Under the pieces are notes generated by a model. That model made no database searches and had not been told where the DNA came from. It saw nothing but the letters and a program-made list of their open reading frames with translations. A program made the translations under genes and the position numbers. Shown piece by piece: positions 1 to 9,133 of a DNA stretch of 61,356 bases. The stretch's first letter is position 1; each line of letters starts with the position of its first letter. The stretch comes from Clostridia bacterium (GTDB lineage Bacteria > Bacillota > Clostridia > Christensenellales > Borkfalkiaceae), in the NCBI GenBank assembly GCA_013316055.1, contig WSNM01000005.1, forward strand, positions 1 through 61,356, in the 5' to 3' direction.

Positions 1-35
1 GGTTACGATAGTGTAAATGGAATGAGGCCAAAATT

Positions 36-854
36 ATGAAGAAATTACTTTATAAAGTTCCACTTTTGCTATGCTGTTTGATAATGCTGTGCAGTATGTC
101 GGGGTGTTTTATAGCAGAATCTAAATTGCCTGAATATGACAACGAATACTTCCGTTATGCGGTCAGAACTGAAAAAGGTAAAAAGAAAGGTTACCTGATT
201 GGGTTGACAGAGCTTGGAACAGAACAAACAGAGCTTATACTGCCGCAGGAAATAGACGGTGTTCCGATTTTAGGGATTGGATATTCTCGCAAAAATACAT
301 GGACTGCACCTATTGGTAGGTTAGTAAGCGATAATTTAAAGAAATTATACATAAATTTTTCTATAGATAATTGGGGGCAGGAAGGTTCTGCAATTTTTGA
401 AAATTGTTTTGAAGTATACCTAAAATATAATATTCATAAAATTGGAGGCGGTGGCGGCGATATTGTGAGTTATCCAGTTTATGACAAAATTATTAATCCG
501 GAGATAGGATATGGTACGAATACAGTAAGATATACCTTGTTAGCGAACGTTTCTTATATGTATAATTACGAGTTTGCAGAAAACGAGGGGTATTATTGGG
601 TAGACAACTATGATAACGAAACAATCAGCTTTATACCGCCTGAGCCTGAAAGGTCGGGTTATGCTTTCGGCGGTTGGTATAAAGAACCCGAATGTATAAA
701 CGCTTGGGATTTTGAAACTGACAAAACGGGCGAAAAGTTGGTGGTTGATAATAATACTATAGCGCATTATGGAAACAACTATTTGCCGACTTTGCCGTCT
801 CAATATACTGAGAAAGACGGTTTAAAGCTTTATGCTAAATGGATTAAAAATTAA
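36..854 (+). CDS. Surface lipoprotein with C-terminal InlB-type repeat
   Basis: 272 aa. The N-terminus is a lipoprotein signal: MKK, a hydrophobic stretch, then SMSGC with the acylated Cys near residue 24. The C-terminal third carries the signature of the Listeria-Bacteroides (InlB B) repeat: a GYAFGGWY-type motif near residue 210 and the closing LKLYAKW. The middle (about 40-150) resembles the start of a BspA-like leucine-rich-repeat protein but is too divergent to call. It is expected to be anchored outside the cell membrane, possibly in adhesion. It stands alone upstream of the purine genes, is AT-richer than they are, and has no obvious terminator before purH. An InlB-type repeat also occurs in the adhesin-like protein of the integrated element (28687-30069). 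Confidence 0.75.
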   Translation: MKKLLYKVPLLLCCLIMLCSMSGCFIAESKLPEYDNEYFRYAVRTEKGKKKGYLIGLTELGTEQTELILPQEIDGVPILGIGYSRKNTWTAPIGRLVSDNLKKLYINFSIDNWGQEGSAIFENCFEVYLKYNIHKIGGGGGDIVSYPVYDKIINPEIGYGTNTVRYTLLANVSYMYNYEFAENEGYYWVDNYDNETISFIPPEPERSGYAFGGWYKEPECINAWDFETDKTGEKLVVDNNTIAHYGNNYLPTLPSQYTEKDGLKLYAKWIKN

Positions 855-901
855 AATAGATACGACAGACAAGCTGGCAAAAGCTTAAAAGGAGAAGATT
901 T

Positions 902-2521
902 ATGAAAATGAAGAAAAGGGCGCTTATAAGCGTTTCCGATAAAACGGGAGTTGTGGAGTTCTGCAAGGGGCTTGTAAAATGCGGGTTCGAAATCATATCC
1001 ACGGGCGGCACGGCAAAAGCCTTAAAGGACGCGGGGCTTAAAGTTATAGGCATTTCCGAAATTACGGGTTTTCCCGAGTGCCTTGACGGCAGGGTTAAAA
1101 CTCTGCACCCCAACGTGCACGCGGGGCTTTTGGCAATGCGTTCCAACCCCGAGCATATGGCTCAGCTTGAAAAGCTCAACATAAACACAATAGACGTTGT
1201 TTGCGTAAATTTATATCCTTTCAAAGCCACGCTTGCAAAGGGCGCGGACTTCGCCGAATGTGTTGAAAACATAGATATAGGCGGGCCTACAATGATACGC
1301 GCGGCGGCTAAAAACTATCAGGACGTAGCCGTAATAGTCGACCCCAAGGACTATGACAAGGTGCTTGAAGAGCTTGCAAACGGCGGAGTTTCGCTCGACA
1401 CAAAAAAATACCTTCAATACAAGGTTTTTGCGCATACCGCGGTTTACGACAGCCTTATTTCAAACTATCTTGCTTCTCAGCTCGGCATAACCTTCCCCGA
1501 CGAGGTAACTTTCGCTTACGAAAAGGCGCAGGATATGCGCTACGGCGAAAACCCCGACCAGCAAGCGGTTTTTTATAACGAACAGTTTATTCGCAAGGGC
1601 TCGCTTTCCTCGGCAAAACAGCTTTGGGGTAAAGAGCTTTCATATAACAATATCAACGATGCGAACGGCGCGCTGGAGCTTCTTAAAGAGTTCGGCAAAA
1701 CTCCCGCGGTCGTTGCGTGCAAGCACGCAAATCCTTGCGGGGTAGGCACGGGCAATACGGTATTCGAGGCATATATGCGGGCGTACGAGAGCGACCCCGT
1801 TTCCGTTTTCGGCGGAATACTTGCAATTAACGGCACCGTAGACGAGCAAACCGCAACCGAAATCAATAAAATTTTCATTGAAATAGTTATGGCGCCCGCA
1901 TACACGGACAAGGCGCTTGAAATACTCGAACAGAAGAAAAATATCCGTCTTTTGCAGATTGAAGCTATTTCCGCCCGCAGAGAAAGCACGGCTTTCGATA
2001 TGAAAAAGGTTTACGGCGGACTTCTTGTACAGCAGTACGACGAAAGCCTTATTGCAAACGAGGATATGAACGTATTCAAAACAAATGCTAAGGTTGAAAC
2101 GGTTACTACCGCAAACGGCAAACAGAGAAAGACTTACGGCGTCGGCGTCGTTACCGACCGCGCGCCCACTGCGGAAGAAGTGGAAGCAATGCTTTTCAGC
2201 TGGAAGGTTGTCAAACATACCAAATCCAACGCAATAGTCATAGGCAAGCAGGGCAGAACAACGGGCATAGGCATGGGGCAGACAAACCGTATCTGGGCGG
2301 CAAAGCAGGCAATCGAGCACGCGGGTAAGGAAGCGAAGGGCTCGGTAATGGCGTCGGACGCATTTTTCCCCTTCCCCGATTGCGTTGAGGAGTGCGTGAA
2401 AGCGGGAATAACCGCAATCATACAGCCTGGCGGCTCCATTCAGGACGAGGCTTCGGTAGAAGCGTGCAACAAAGCGGGCATTGCTATGGTATTCGTCGGC
2501 AATCGCCATTTTAAGCACTGA
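902..2521 (+). CDS. purH: Bifunctional AICAR transformylase / IMP cyclohydrolase
   Basis: 539 aa, the usual full length. It catalyses the last two steps of de novo IMP synthesis in the cytoplasm. The N-terminal MGS-like cyclohydrolase domain begins KRALISVSDKTG and contains ISTGGTAKAL and GRVKTLHP. The C-terminal AICAR transformylase domain contains MRYGENPDQ (about 205), the catalytic KHANPCGV (about 273), and the FPFPDCVE and IIQPGGSI motifs near the end. The start ATG at 902 follows AAAGGAGAAG. It is the first of three purine genes here (purH-purD-purL) with short gaps, so it is probably an operon. The earlier pathway genes (purE, C, F, M, N) are not in the window. Confidence 0.97.
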   Translation: MKMKKRALISVSDKTGVVEFCKGLVKCGFEIISTGGTAKALKDAGLKVIGISEITGFPECLDGRVKTLHPNVHAGLLAMRSNPEHMAQLEKLNINTIDVVCVNLYPFKATLAKGADFAECVENIDIGGPTMIRAAAKNYQDVAVIVDPKDYDKVLEELANGGVSLDTKKYLQYKVFAHTAVYDSLISNYLASQLGITFPDEVTFAYEKAQDMRYGENPDQQAVFYNEQFIRKGSLSSAKQLWGKELSYNNINDANGALELLKEFGKTPAVVACKHANPCGVGTGNTVFEAYMRAYESDPVSVFGGILAINGTVDEQTATEINKIFIEIVMAPAYTDKALEILEQKKNIRLLQIEAISARRESTAFDMKKVYGGLLVQQYDESLIANEDMNVFKTNAKVETVTTANGKQRKTYGVGVVTDRAPTAEEVEAMLFSWKVVKHTKSNAIVIGKQGRTTGIGMGQTNRIWAAKQAIEHAGKEAKGSVMASDAFFPFPDCVEECVKAGITAIIQPGGSIQDEASVEACNKAGIAMVFVGNRHFKH

Positions 2522-2548
2522 TATAAACAAACAATAAAAGGTAGACAA

Positions 2549-3829
2549 ATGAACGTACTTGTCATAGGTAACGGCGGAAGAGAGCACGCAATTCTTCTCG
2601 CTTTAAGAAAGAGCAAACGCGTGGACAAGCTGTATTGTATGAAAGGCAATGCGGGCACCGCGCAAATCGCCGAAAACGTCGACGTCGATTATATGAACGT
2701 TTCGGCGGTAAAAAAATATGTCGGCGAGCACCCCGAAATCGACTATATTGTAGTCGCTCCCGATGACCCGCTTGCAATCGGGCTTGTGGACGAGCTCGAG
2801 GCTATGGGCAAACGCTGTTTCGGCCCCCGAAAAAACGCGGCTATAATCGAGGCAAGCAAGGCTTTTTCCAAAAATTTAATGAAAAAGTACAACATTCCCA
2901 CGGCGGAATCGGAAATTTTCAGCGACTATGACAAGGCTTTGCAGTATATCCGCGCAAAGGGCGCGCCCATCGTTTTAAAGGCGGACGGGCTTGCGCTCGG
3001 CAAGGGCGTTTTGGTTTGCGAGGACTTAAAACAGGCGGAAGAGGGCTTGAAAGAGATTATGCTCGATAAAGCCTTCGGCGCGGCGGGCAACGTAATTGTT
3101 ATAGAGGAGTGCCTTAAAGGCTTGAAATATACCCCCGGAGAGGAGGTTTCCGTACTTGCGTTTACCGACGGTAAAACAATCGTGCCAATGATAACCTCCT
3201 GCGACCACAAGCGCGTTTACGACGGCGACAAGGGCCCGAACACGGGCGGTATGGGCACGTTTTCGCCTTGCCCGTTCTGGTCGGAGGAGCTTGAAAAGGA
3301 GGTATACGACAAAATTATGCTTCCTACAATGCACGCAATGAACGCCGAAGGCAGAACCTTCAAGGGCTGTCTGTATTTCGGGCTTATGCGTACCGATAAT
3401 GGTATGAAGGTGGTGGAATACAATTCCCGCTTCGGCGACCCCGAAACGCAGGTAATTCTTCCTATGTTGAAAACCGACCTTATGGACGTTTTTGAGGCGG
3501 TTACGGACGAACGGCTTGCAGACATAAAAATCGAGTGGGAGGAGGGCGCGTGCGTCTGTGTTGTGCTTGCAAGCGGCGGCTATCCCCTCGGCTATGCAAA
3601 GGGCAAGCAAATTACAATAGGCAACACGGGCGAGGCAGTGCTTGTGCACGCGGGCACCGCCGTTAAGGACGGTAAGCTTGTTACAAGCGGCGGCAGAGTT
3701 TTAGGCGTGGTTTCCAAGGGTAAAACAATAGAAGACGCCCGTAAAAAAGCCTATAAGGCAGTCAAGGGCATTCATTGGGAAGGTATGCAGTACCGCACGG
3801 ATATTGGTGAAAAATACCGCAAAGGCTAA
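2549..3829 (+). CDS. purD: Phosphoribosylamine-glycine ligase (GAR synthetase)
   Basis: 426 aa. This ATP-grasp enzyme makes glycinamide ribonucleotide, step two of purine synthesis. The family opening VLVIGNGGREHAI is intact. ATP-grasp features include VLKADGLALGKGV (about 140), NTGGMGTFSP (about 230) and VVEYNSRFGDPE (about 290), which holds the metal-binding residues. It lies 27 nt after purH with AAAGGTAGAC upstream of the start. Its stop is 10 nt before the most likely purL start, so the three genes are probably co-transcribed. Confidence 0.97.
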   Translation: MNVLVIGNGGREHAILLALRKSKRVDKLYCMKGNAGTAQIAENVDVDYMNVSAVKKYVGEHPEIDYIVVAPDDPLAIGLVDELEAMGKRCFGPRKNAAIIEASKAFSKNLMKKYNIPTAESEIFSDYDKALQYIRAKGAPIVLKADGLALGKGVLVCEDLKQAEEGLKEIMLDKAFGAAGNVIVIEECLKGLKYTPGEEVSVLAFTDGKTIVPMITSCDHKRVYDGDKGPNTGGMGTFSPCPFWSEELEKEVYDKIMLPTMHAMNAEGRTFKGCLYFGLMRTDNGMKVVEYNSRFGDPETQVILPMLKTDLMDVFEAVTDERLADIKIEWEEGACVCVVLASGGYPLGYAKGKQITIGNTGEAVLVHAGTAVKDGKLVTSGGRVLGVVSKGKTIEDARKKAYKAVKGIHWEGMQYRTDIGEKYRKG

Positions 3830-3839
3830 GGTTAAGGAT

Positions 3840-6800
3840 ATGAACATTTACAGAATTTTTGTAGAAAAAAAAGACAATTTACATGCGAAAAAGGTCAAGG
3901 AGGAAATCCGCAATCTCCTTAAAATTAATGCGTCCGACGTGCGCAGTCTTATCAGATACGACGTCGAGGGGCTTACGGAAGAGGAATTCAATTCCGCAGT
4001 TCCCTGCGTATTCTCCGAGCCGCCCGTTGATAACGTCATTTATGAAGAGTTCAAGGCGGAAAGCGGCTATAAAATCTTTGCAATCGCCTATCTTACGGGT
4101 CAGTACGACCAGCGCGCAGACAGCGCGGCGCAGTGCGTTCAGCTTTTAACGCAGAAAGAACGCCCTTTAATCAAGTGCGCCACCGTATACGCCGTTTCGG
4201 GAGTTTCCGAGGACGAGCTTGCCCGCATAAAAAAGCACCTTATCAACCCCGTGGAAAGCGAGGAGGTTTCGCTTGATAAGCCCGAAACGCTTATTCAGAC
4301 CGCCGCAGAGGCAGAGGACGTCAGTGAAGTAGAGGGCTTTATAAAATTCTCCGATAAGGATATAAAGAATTACCACGAAAAAATGGGTCTTGCTATGTCT
4401 GTTGAAGACCTTGCCTTTGTGCGCGACTATTTCAAAAAAGAAAAGCGCAACCCTACCGAAACGGAAATTCGCGTAATAGATACATATTGGTCGGACCATT
4501 GCCGTCATACCACTTTTGCGACCGAGCTTAAAAATATAACCGTCAACAGCGATAACGCGCATATTTCCAAATCGCTCGAGCTGTATAATAGTCTTTTCAC
4601 CGAGCTGTACGCAGGCAGAAAGGACAAATATCCCTGCCTTATGGATATCGCCACAATCGGCGCAAAAAAGCTTAAAAAGGACGGCAAGCTCGACAACCTC
4701 GACGAATCGGACGAAATAAACGCCTGCGCCATAAAAATCGATGCAACGTTAGACGGCCGGCCCGAAAAATATACCGTAATGTTCAAGAACGAAACGCACA
4801 ACCACCCCACGGAGATAGAGCCGTTCGGCGGTGCGGCAACCTGCCTCGGCGGCGCAATCCGCGACCCGCTTTCGGGCAGAACCTACGTCTTGCAGTCCAT
4901 GAGAATAACGGGCTCCGCCGACCCTACCGAGCCCTTGGAAAACACAATTGCGGGCAAGCTTCCGCAAAGGGTAATAACCACTACCGCCGCGGCGGGCTTC
5001 TCGTCCTACGGCAACCAGATAGGTCTTGCCACCGGTCAGGTGGACGAGGTTTATCACGCGGGCTACAAAGCAAAGCGCCTTGAAACGGGCTTTGTTGTCG
5101 GCGGCGCGCGGTCGGATATGATTTACCGCGCCAAGCCCGTCAAGGGCGACGTTATAATTCTCCTCGGCGGAGAAACGGGCCGCGACGGTTGCGGCGGGGC
5201 TACCGGCTCCTCCAAGGCGCATGACAAGCAGTCCGTGCAGACCTGCGGCGCAGAGGTGCAGAAGGGTAACGCGCTTACGGAAAGAAAGCTTCAAAGGCTA
5301 TTCCTCAATCCTCGCGCGACAAAAATGATTAAAAAGTGCAACGACTTCGGCGCAGGCGGCGTGTCCGTCGCCATAGGCGAGCTTGCGGACGGGCTTGACA
5401 TATTCCTCGATAAAATCCCCAAAAAATATCAGGGCCTGTCTGGTACCGAGCTTGCCATTTCCGAATCTCAGGAAAGAATGGCGGTAGTAATCGAGCCCGA
5501 GCATGCGGACGAATTTATAGCGCTTGCGGCGGAGGAAAACCTTTCCGCTACGCCCGTTGCGTTCGTTATGGACCACGGCAGAATAAAAATGTACCACCGC
5601 GGCAAAACGATTGTCGATATCGCGCGCGCCTTCCTCGATACAAACGGCGTAAAGCAGCAGACGGACGCGGAAATCAACGACAATATCACCTCATTCTTTG
5701 CCGAGCCGGAAAACGTTCAGCCGTTTAAGGATAAGCTTTGCGCAACCCTTTCACAGCTAAACGTTTGCTCCAAAAAGGGTCTTGCGGAAACGTTCGACTC
5801 CACAATCGGCGCAAAGTCCGTATATATGCCGTTCGGCGGCAAATATCAGCTTACGCCCGTAATTGCAATGGCGGCAAAGCTGACCGGCGGAGAAACGGAC
5901 GACTGCACGGTTTCGGCATACGGATATAATCCCGAGCTTATGTCCTCGTCACCCTTCACGGGCGCGATATATTCGATTGTTACCTCGGTTTCCAAGGTGG
6001 TTGCCGCGGGCGCAAAAATGGAGGACATACGTCTTACCTTGCAGGAGTTCTTTATGCGCCTGCGCGACGACAAAAAGCGTTGGGGCGTGCCGACTGCGGC
6101 GCTGTTGGGTGCCTTATATGCGCAAATTAACCTCGGTCTCGGCGCGATAGGCGGCAAGGATTCCATGAGTGGCACGTTCGAGGATATCGACGTTCCGCCC
6201 ACGCTTATATCCTTTGCGCTTGCGCCCGCAAAGGCGTCCGCGCTTATTACCAACGTGGTGACCCGCACGGGCAAAAAATTGTATCAGCTGCATATTAAAA
6301 AAGACGAAAACAGCATACCCGATTTCGATTATATTAAATCGCTGTATAATACCGTTAATTCGGGCATATGCGGGGGGCAAATCAAATTTGCAACCGTTGT
6401 TGAAAAGGGCGGCGCGGCTGCGGCAGTCGTCAAATCCTGCCTCGGCAACGGCTTCGGCTTCAAATTCGCGTGCGGCTATGGCGGGCTGTTTAAGGAAAGC
6501 TACGGCGATATTATCGCCTCTGCCGAGGACGAAAGCATTTTCGAGGGGCTGGAATACACGCTGCTCGGCGAAACGATTGAAAAGGACTTTGTCCTTGACG
6601 GCGAAACGGCAGAGCAATCGGAGGTTGTAAGGGCGTATACGCAACGGCTTGACGGCGTATTCCCCGCAACCGCTCCCGCAGAGGGAGAAACGCCCGACTG
6701 CGACTGTCCCATAAGGCTTAAATATACGAACATCGCTATTAAGGCGGTAAAGCCCCGCGTGTTTATACCTGCCTTCCCCGGCACCAACTGCGAGCTGGAT

Positions 6801-7547
6801 ACCGAACGCGCCTTCCGTCTGGCGGGTGCGGAAACGGAAATTCTCGTAATCAAAAACCGTTCGCCTCAGGATATAGAGGACAGTGTTAAAGCAATAATTT
6901 CCGCGATAGAGCGCGCTAACATAATCGCCTTCCCCGGAGGCTTTTCGGGCGGCGACGAGCCGGACGGCTCGGGTAAGTTTATTGCAACCACCTTCCAAAA
7001 CCCCGCAATTTCTGAAAAGATTATGGAATTTTTGCGGGTGCGCGACGGGCTTGCCCTCGGTATATGCAACGGTTTTCAGGCGCTTATCAAGCTCGGGCTC
7101 GTTCCCTACGGCAAGGTTTGCCCGCTTACGGAAAATTCCCCCACGCTTACCTATAACAATATTTCCCGCCATGTTTCCACTATGGCAAATATCCGCGTAG
7201 CTTCGGTTATCAGCCCGTGGCTGTCCGCGTGCAAGGTCGGCGACGTGTATTCAGTTCCCGTATCGCACGGCGAGGGTAAAATCGTTGCTCCCGCGGAAGA
7301 GCTTGCTTTAATGAAAAAGCGCGGACAAATCGCAACGCAGTACGTCGATTTAAACGGCAAGCCGACAATGGAAAGCCCTTACAATCCCAACGGCAGCATG
7401 TGGGCAATCGAGGGCATAACCTCGCCGGACGGCAGAGTATTCGGCAAAATGGGTCACAGCGAAAGGCGCGGCGTCAACCTCTACAAAAATTTTACGGGCG
7501 CGTTCGATATGCAAATTTTCGAAAGCGGCGTAAAATATTTCAAGTAA
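3840..7547 (+). CDS. purL: Phosphoribosylformylglycinamidine synthase, single-chain long form
   Basis: 1235 aa from the ATG at 3840 (MNIYRIFVEKK). An upstream GTG-type start at 3804 would overlap purD and adds only a Lys-rich leader. Domain order is N-terminal PurS-like region, two AIRS-type ATP-binding halves (SDHCRHTTF near 220, FKNETHNHPTEIEPFGGA near 320), then a C-terminal class I glutamine amidotransferase. In that domain FPGTNCE, the nucleophile Cys in LGICNGFQ (about 1075) and SHGEG are visible. It converts FGAR to FGAM using glutamine. The fused form contrasts with the split PurS/L/Q of Bacillus and is common in Clostridia. No strong terminator follows; nrdR starts 54 nt later. Confidence 0.97.
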   Translation: MNIYRIFVEKKDNLHAKKVKEEIRNLLKINASDVRSLIRYDVEGLTEEEFNSAVPCVFSEPPVDNVIYEEFKAESGYKIFAIAYLTGQYDQRADSAAQCVQLLTQKERPLIKCATVYAVSGVSEDELARIKKHLINPVESEEVSLDKPETLIQTAAEAEDVSEVEGFIKFSDKDIKNYHEKMGLAMSVEDLAFVRDYFKKEKRNPTETEIRVIDTYWSDHCRHTTFATELKNITVNSDNAHISKSLELYNSLFTELYAGRKDKYPCLMDIATIGAKKLKKDGKLDNLDESDEINACAIKIDATLDGRPEKYTVMFKNETHNHPTEIEPFGGAATCLGGAIRDPLSGRTYVLQSMRITGSADPTEPLENTIAGKLPQRVITTTAAAGFSSYGNQIGLATGQVDEVYHAGYKAKRLETGFVVGGARSDMIYRAKPVKGDVIILLGGETGRDGCGGATGSSKAHDKQSVQTCGAEVQKGNALTERKLQRLFLNPRATKMIKKCNDFGAGGVSVAIGELADGLDIFLDKIPKKYQGLSGTELAISESQERMAVVIEPEHADEFIALAAEENLSATPVAFVMDHGRIKMYHRGKTIVDIARAFLDTNGVKQQTDAEINDNITSFFAEPENVQPFKDKLCATLSQLNVCSKKGLAETFDSTIGAKSVYMPFGGKYQLTPVIAMAAKLTGGETDDCTVSAYGYNPELMSSSPFTGAIYSIVTSVSKVVAAGAKMEDIRLTLQEFFMRLRDDKKRWGVPTAALLGALYAQINLGLGAIGGKDSMSGTFEDIDVPPTLISFALAPAKASALITNVVTRTGKKLYQLHIKKDENSIPDFDYIKSLYNTVNSGICGGQIKFATVVEKGGAAAAVVKSCLGNGFGFKFACGYGGLFKESYGDIIASAEDESIFEGLEYTLLGETIEKDFVLDGETAEQSEVVRAYTQRLDGVFPATAPAEGETPDCDCPIRLKYTNIAIKAVKPRVFIPAFPGTNCELDTERAFRLAGAETEILVIKNRSPQDIEDSVKAIISAIERANIIAFPGGFSGGDEPDGSGKFIATTFQNPAISEKIMEFLRVRDGLALGICNGFQALIKLGLVPYGKVCPLTENSPTLTYNNISRHVSTMANIRVASVISPWLSACKVGDVYSVPVSHGEGKIVAPAEELALMKKRGQIATQYVDLNGKPTMESPYNPNGSMWAIEGITSPDGRVFGKMGHSERRGVNLYKNFTGAFDMQIFESGVKYFK

Positions 7548-7601
7548 GCAATCGCGCGGACAGCGCGCCAAAGTATAAAAAATATTTAAGGAAAATAAAA
7601 A

Positions 7602-8063
7602 ATGAAATGTCTTTATTGCGGCTGCGAGGACAGTAAGGTTATCGACAGCCGTTCGGCAGACGAGGGCAGAACAATCCGCCGCCGCCGCGAATGCATAAGC
7701 TGCGGCAGAAGGTTCACCACCTACGAAACAATCGAGGATACCCCCGTGCTGGTGGTAAAATCAAGCGGGCTTCGGCAGGCGTTCGATGCGCAAAAGGTCA
7801 AAAACGGCATTATAAAGTCGTGCGAAAAGCGTCCCGTTTCCATGAGCGCGATTGACGAAATGGTTTCGGTCGTCGCAAAAAAGGTCTATAATTCCATGGA
7901 GCAGGAAATTTCCTCCAAGCTTATCGGCGAGATGGTCATGGAGGAGCTTAAAAAGTACGACGAGGTTGCGTACGTCCGCTATGCAAGCGTTTACCGCTCG
8001 TTCAAGGATATCGAAAGCTTTATGCACGAGCTGCAAAGGCTTATAGACAATAAAAAGCTGTAA
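7602..8063 (+). CDS. nrdR: Transcriptional repressor NrdR
   Basis: 153 aa, standard length. It is a nucleotide-sensing repressor of ribonucleotide reductase genes. The N-terminal zinc ribbon shows MKCLYCG and CISCGRRF (two CxxC pairs). The Arg-rich DNA-binding turn TIRRRRECI and the signature GRRFTTYE follow, and an ATP-cone domain occupies about 48-138. The start follows TTAAGGAAAA. The stop overlaps the ispG start by one base (TAATG), indicating translational coupling. Confidence 0.97.
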   Translation: MKCLYCGCEDSKVIDSRSADEGRTIRRRRECISCGRRFTTYETIEDTPVLVVKSSGLRQAFDAQKVKNGIIKSCEKRPVSMSAIDEMVSVVAKKVYNSMEQEISSKLIGEMVMEELKKYDEVAYVRYASVYRSFKDIESFMHELQRLIDNKKL

Positions 8064-9115
8064 TGGATAAAATCACAAAACAGGTCGCCGTCGGCGGAAT
8101 TTTGGTCGGCGGCGGCGAAAGCGTTAAAATTCAATCGATGTGCACCACAAAAACGTCGGACGTAGACGCAACGGTCGAGCAGATTTGCGCGCTTGAAGGC
8201 GCGGGCTGCGAAATTATCCGTGTTTCCGTGCTTGACGAGGCGGACGCTCTCGCAATAAAGTCCGTGCGCAGTCAAATAAAAATTCCGCTTGTCGCGGATA
8301 TACATTTTTCGCACAGACTCGCCGTTGCGGCAATAGAAAACGGTGCGGACAAGGTACGCATAAACCCCGGCAACATAGGCGGCGAAAACGAAATAAAGCT
8401 TGTCGCCGACTGTATCAAAGCTCATAAAATTCCCGTGCGGGTCGGCGCAAATACGGGCAGTATAGAAAAAGAATTTCTGCAAAAATACGGCAAAAACGAG
8501 CGTTCTCTTGTGGAAAGCGCGCTAAAAAGCGTTTCCTTGCTCGAAAAACACGGCGTTAACGATATTGTGATTTCGGTCAAGGCGTCGTCCGTGCCTTTAA
8601 CGGTCGGCGCGTACAGACTTCTTGCGCAAAAAACCGACTATCCGTTGCATATCGGCGTTACCGAGGCGGGGACTGAGGCTATGGCGGTGGTCAAATCCTC
8701 GGCGGCTCTCGGTGCTCTGCTTTTGGACGGGATAGGCGACACCCTGCGCGTTTCCATAACCGACGACCCCGTTAAGGAGGTTTATGCGGCTAAACGGCTT
8801 TTGCGCGCGGTAGGGCTGGATAAAAATTTCGTCAACGTCATAGCTTGCCCGACGTGCGGCAGGTGTATGTGGAATTCCATGTCGCTTGCCAAAAGGGTTA
8901 CCGACTATGTAGAAAAATTTTCAAAGCCCTTAAAAATTGCCGTTATGGGCTGTGTGGTCAACGGTCCGGGAGAGGCTAAGGACTGCGATATAGGCATAGC
9001 CGGCGCACAGGACTACTGCGTCATTTTCAAGGGCGGAGAAATTATAAGAAAAATCCCAGCAAAAAATGCGGAGGAAGAATTTTTTAAGGAAATAAACGCA
9101 ATGCTCGGCGTTTGA
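8063..9115 (+). CDS. ispG: 4-hydroxy-3-methylbut-2-enyl-diphosphate synthase (MEP pathway)
   Basis: 350 aa, the short bacterial GcpE/IspG form. It is a [4Fe-4S] enzyme of the non-mevalonate isoprenoid pathway. The TIM-barrel half contains VPLVADIHF-like residues and RINPGNIG (about 95). The C-terminal half carries the cluster Cys residues in ACPTCGR and MGCVVNGPGEA (about 265 and 298). In many Gram-positive bacteria ispG directly precedes polC, and the next gene here is indeed a PolC-like protein. Confidence 0.96.
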   Translation: MDKITKQVAVGGILVGGGESVKIQSMCTTKTSDVDATVEQICALEGAGCEIIRVSVLDEADALAIKSVRSQIKIPLVADIHFSHRLAVAAIENGADKVRINPGNIGGENEIKLVADCIKAHKIPVRVGANTGSIEKEFLQKYGKNERSLVESALKSVSLLEKHGVNDIVISVKASSVPLTVGAYRLLAQKTDYPLHIGVTEAGTEAMAVVKSSAALGALLLDGIGDTLRVSITDDPVKEVYAAKRLLRAVGLDKNFVNVIACPTCGRCMWNSMSLAKRVTDYVEKFSKPLKIAVMGCVVNGPGEAKDCDIGIAGAQDYCVIFKGGEIIRKIPAKNAEEEFFKEINAMLGV

Positions 9116-9133
9116 AGCTTTCGGTAAAATAAA

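Noticed and set aside
1640..2587. Long open frame on the - strand (315 codons) across purH and the purD start
   Set aside because: It is antisense to well-supported purH with a low-complexity, implausible composition; a shadow of codon bias.
6114..7172. Long open frame on the - strand (352 codons) inside purL
   Set aside because: Antisense to conserved purL motifs; no ribosome binding site or recognisable domain.
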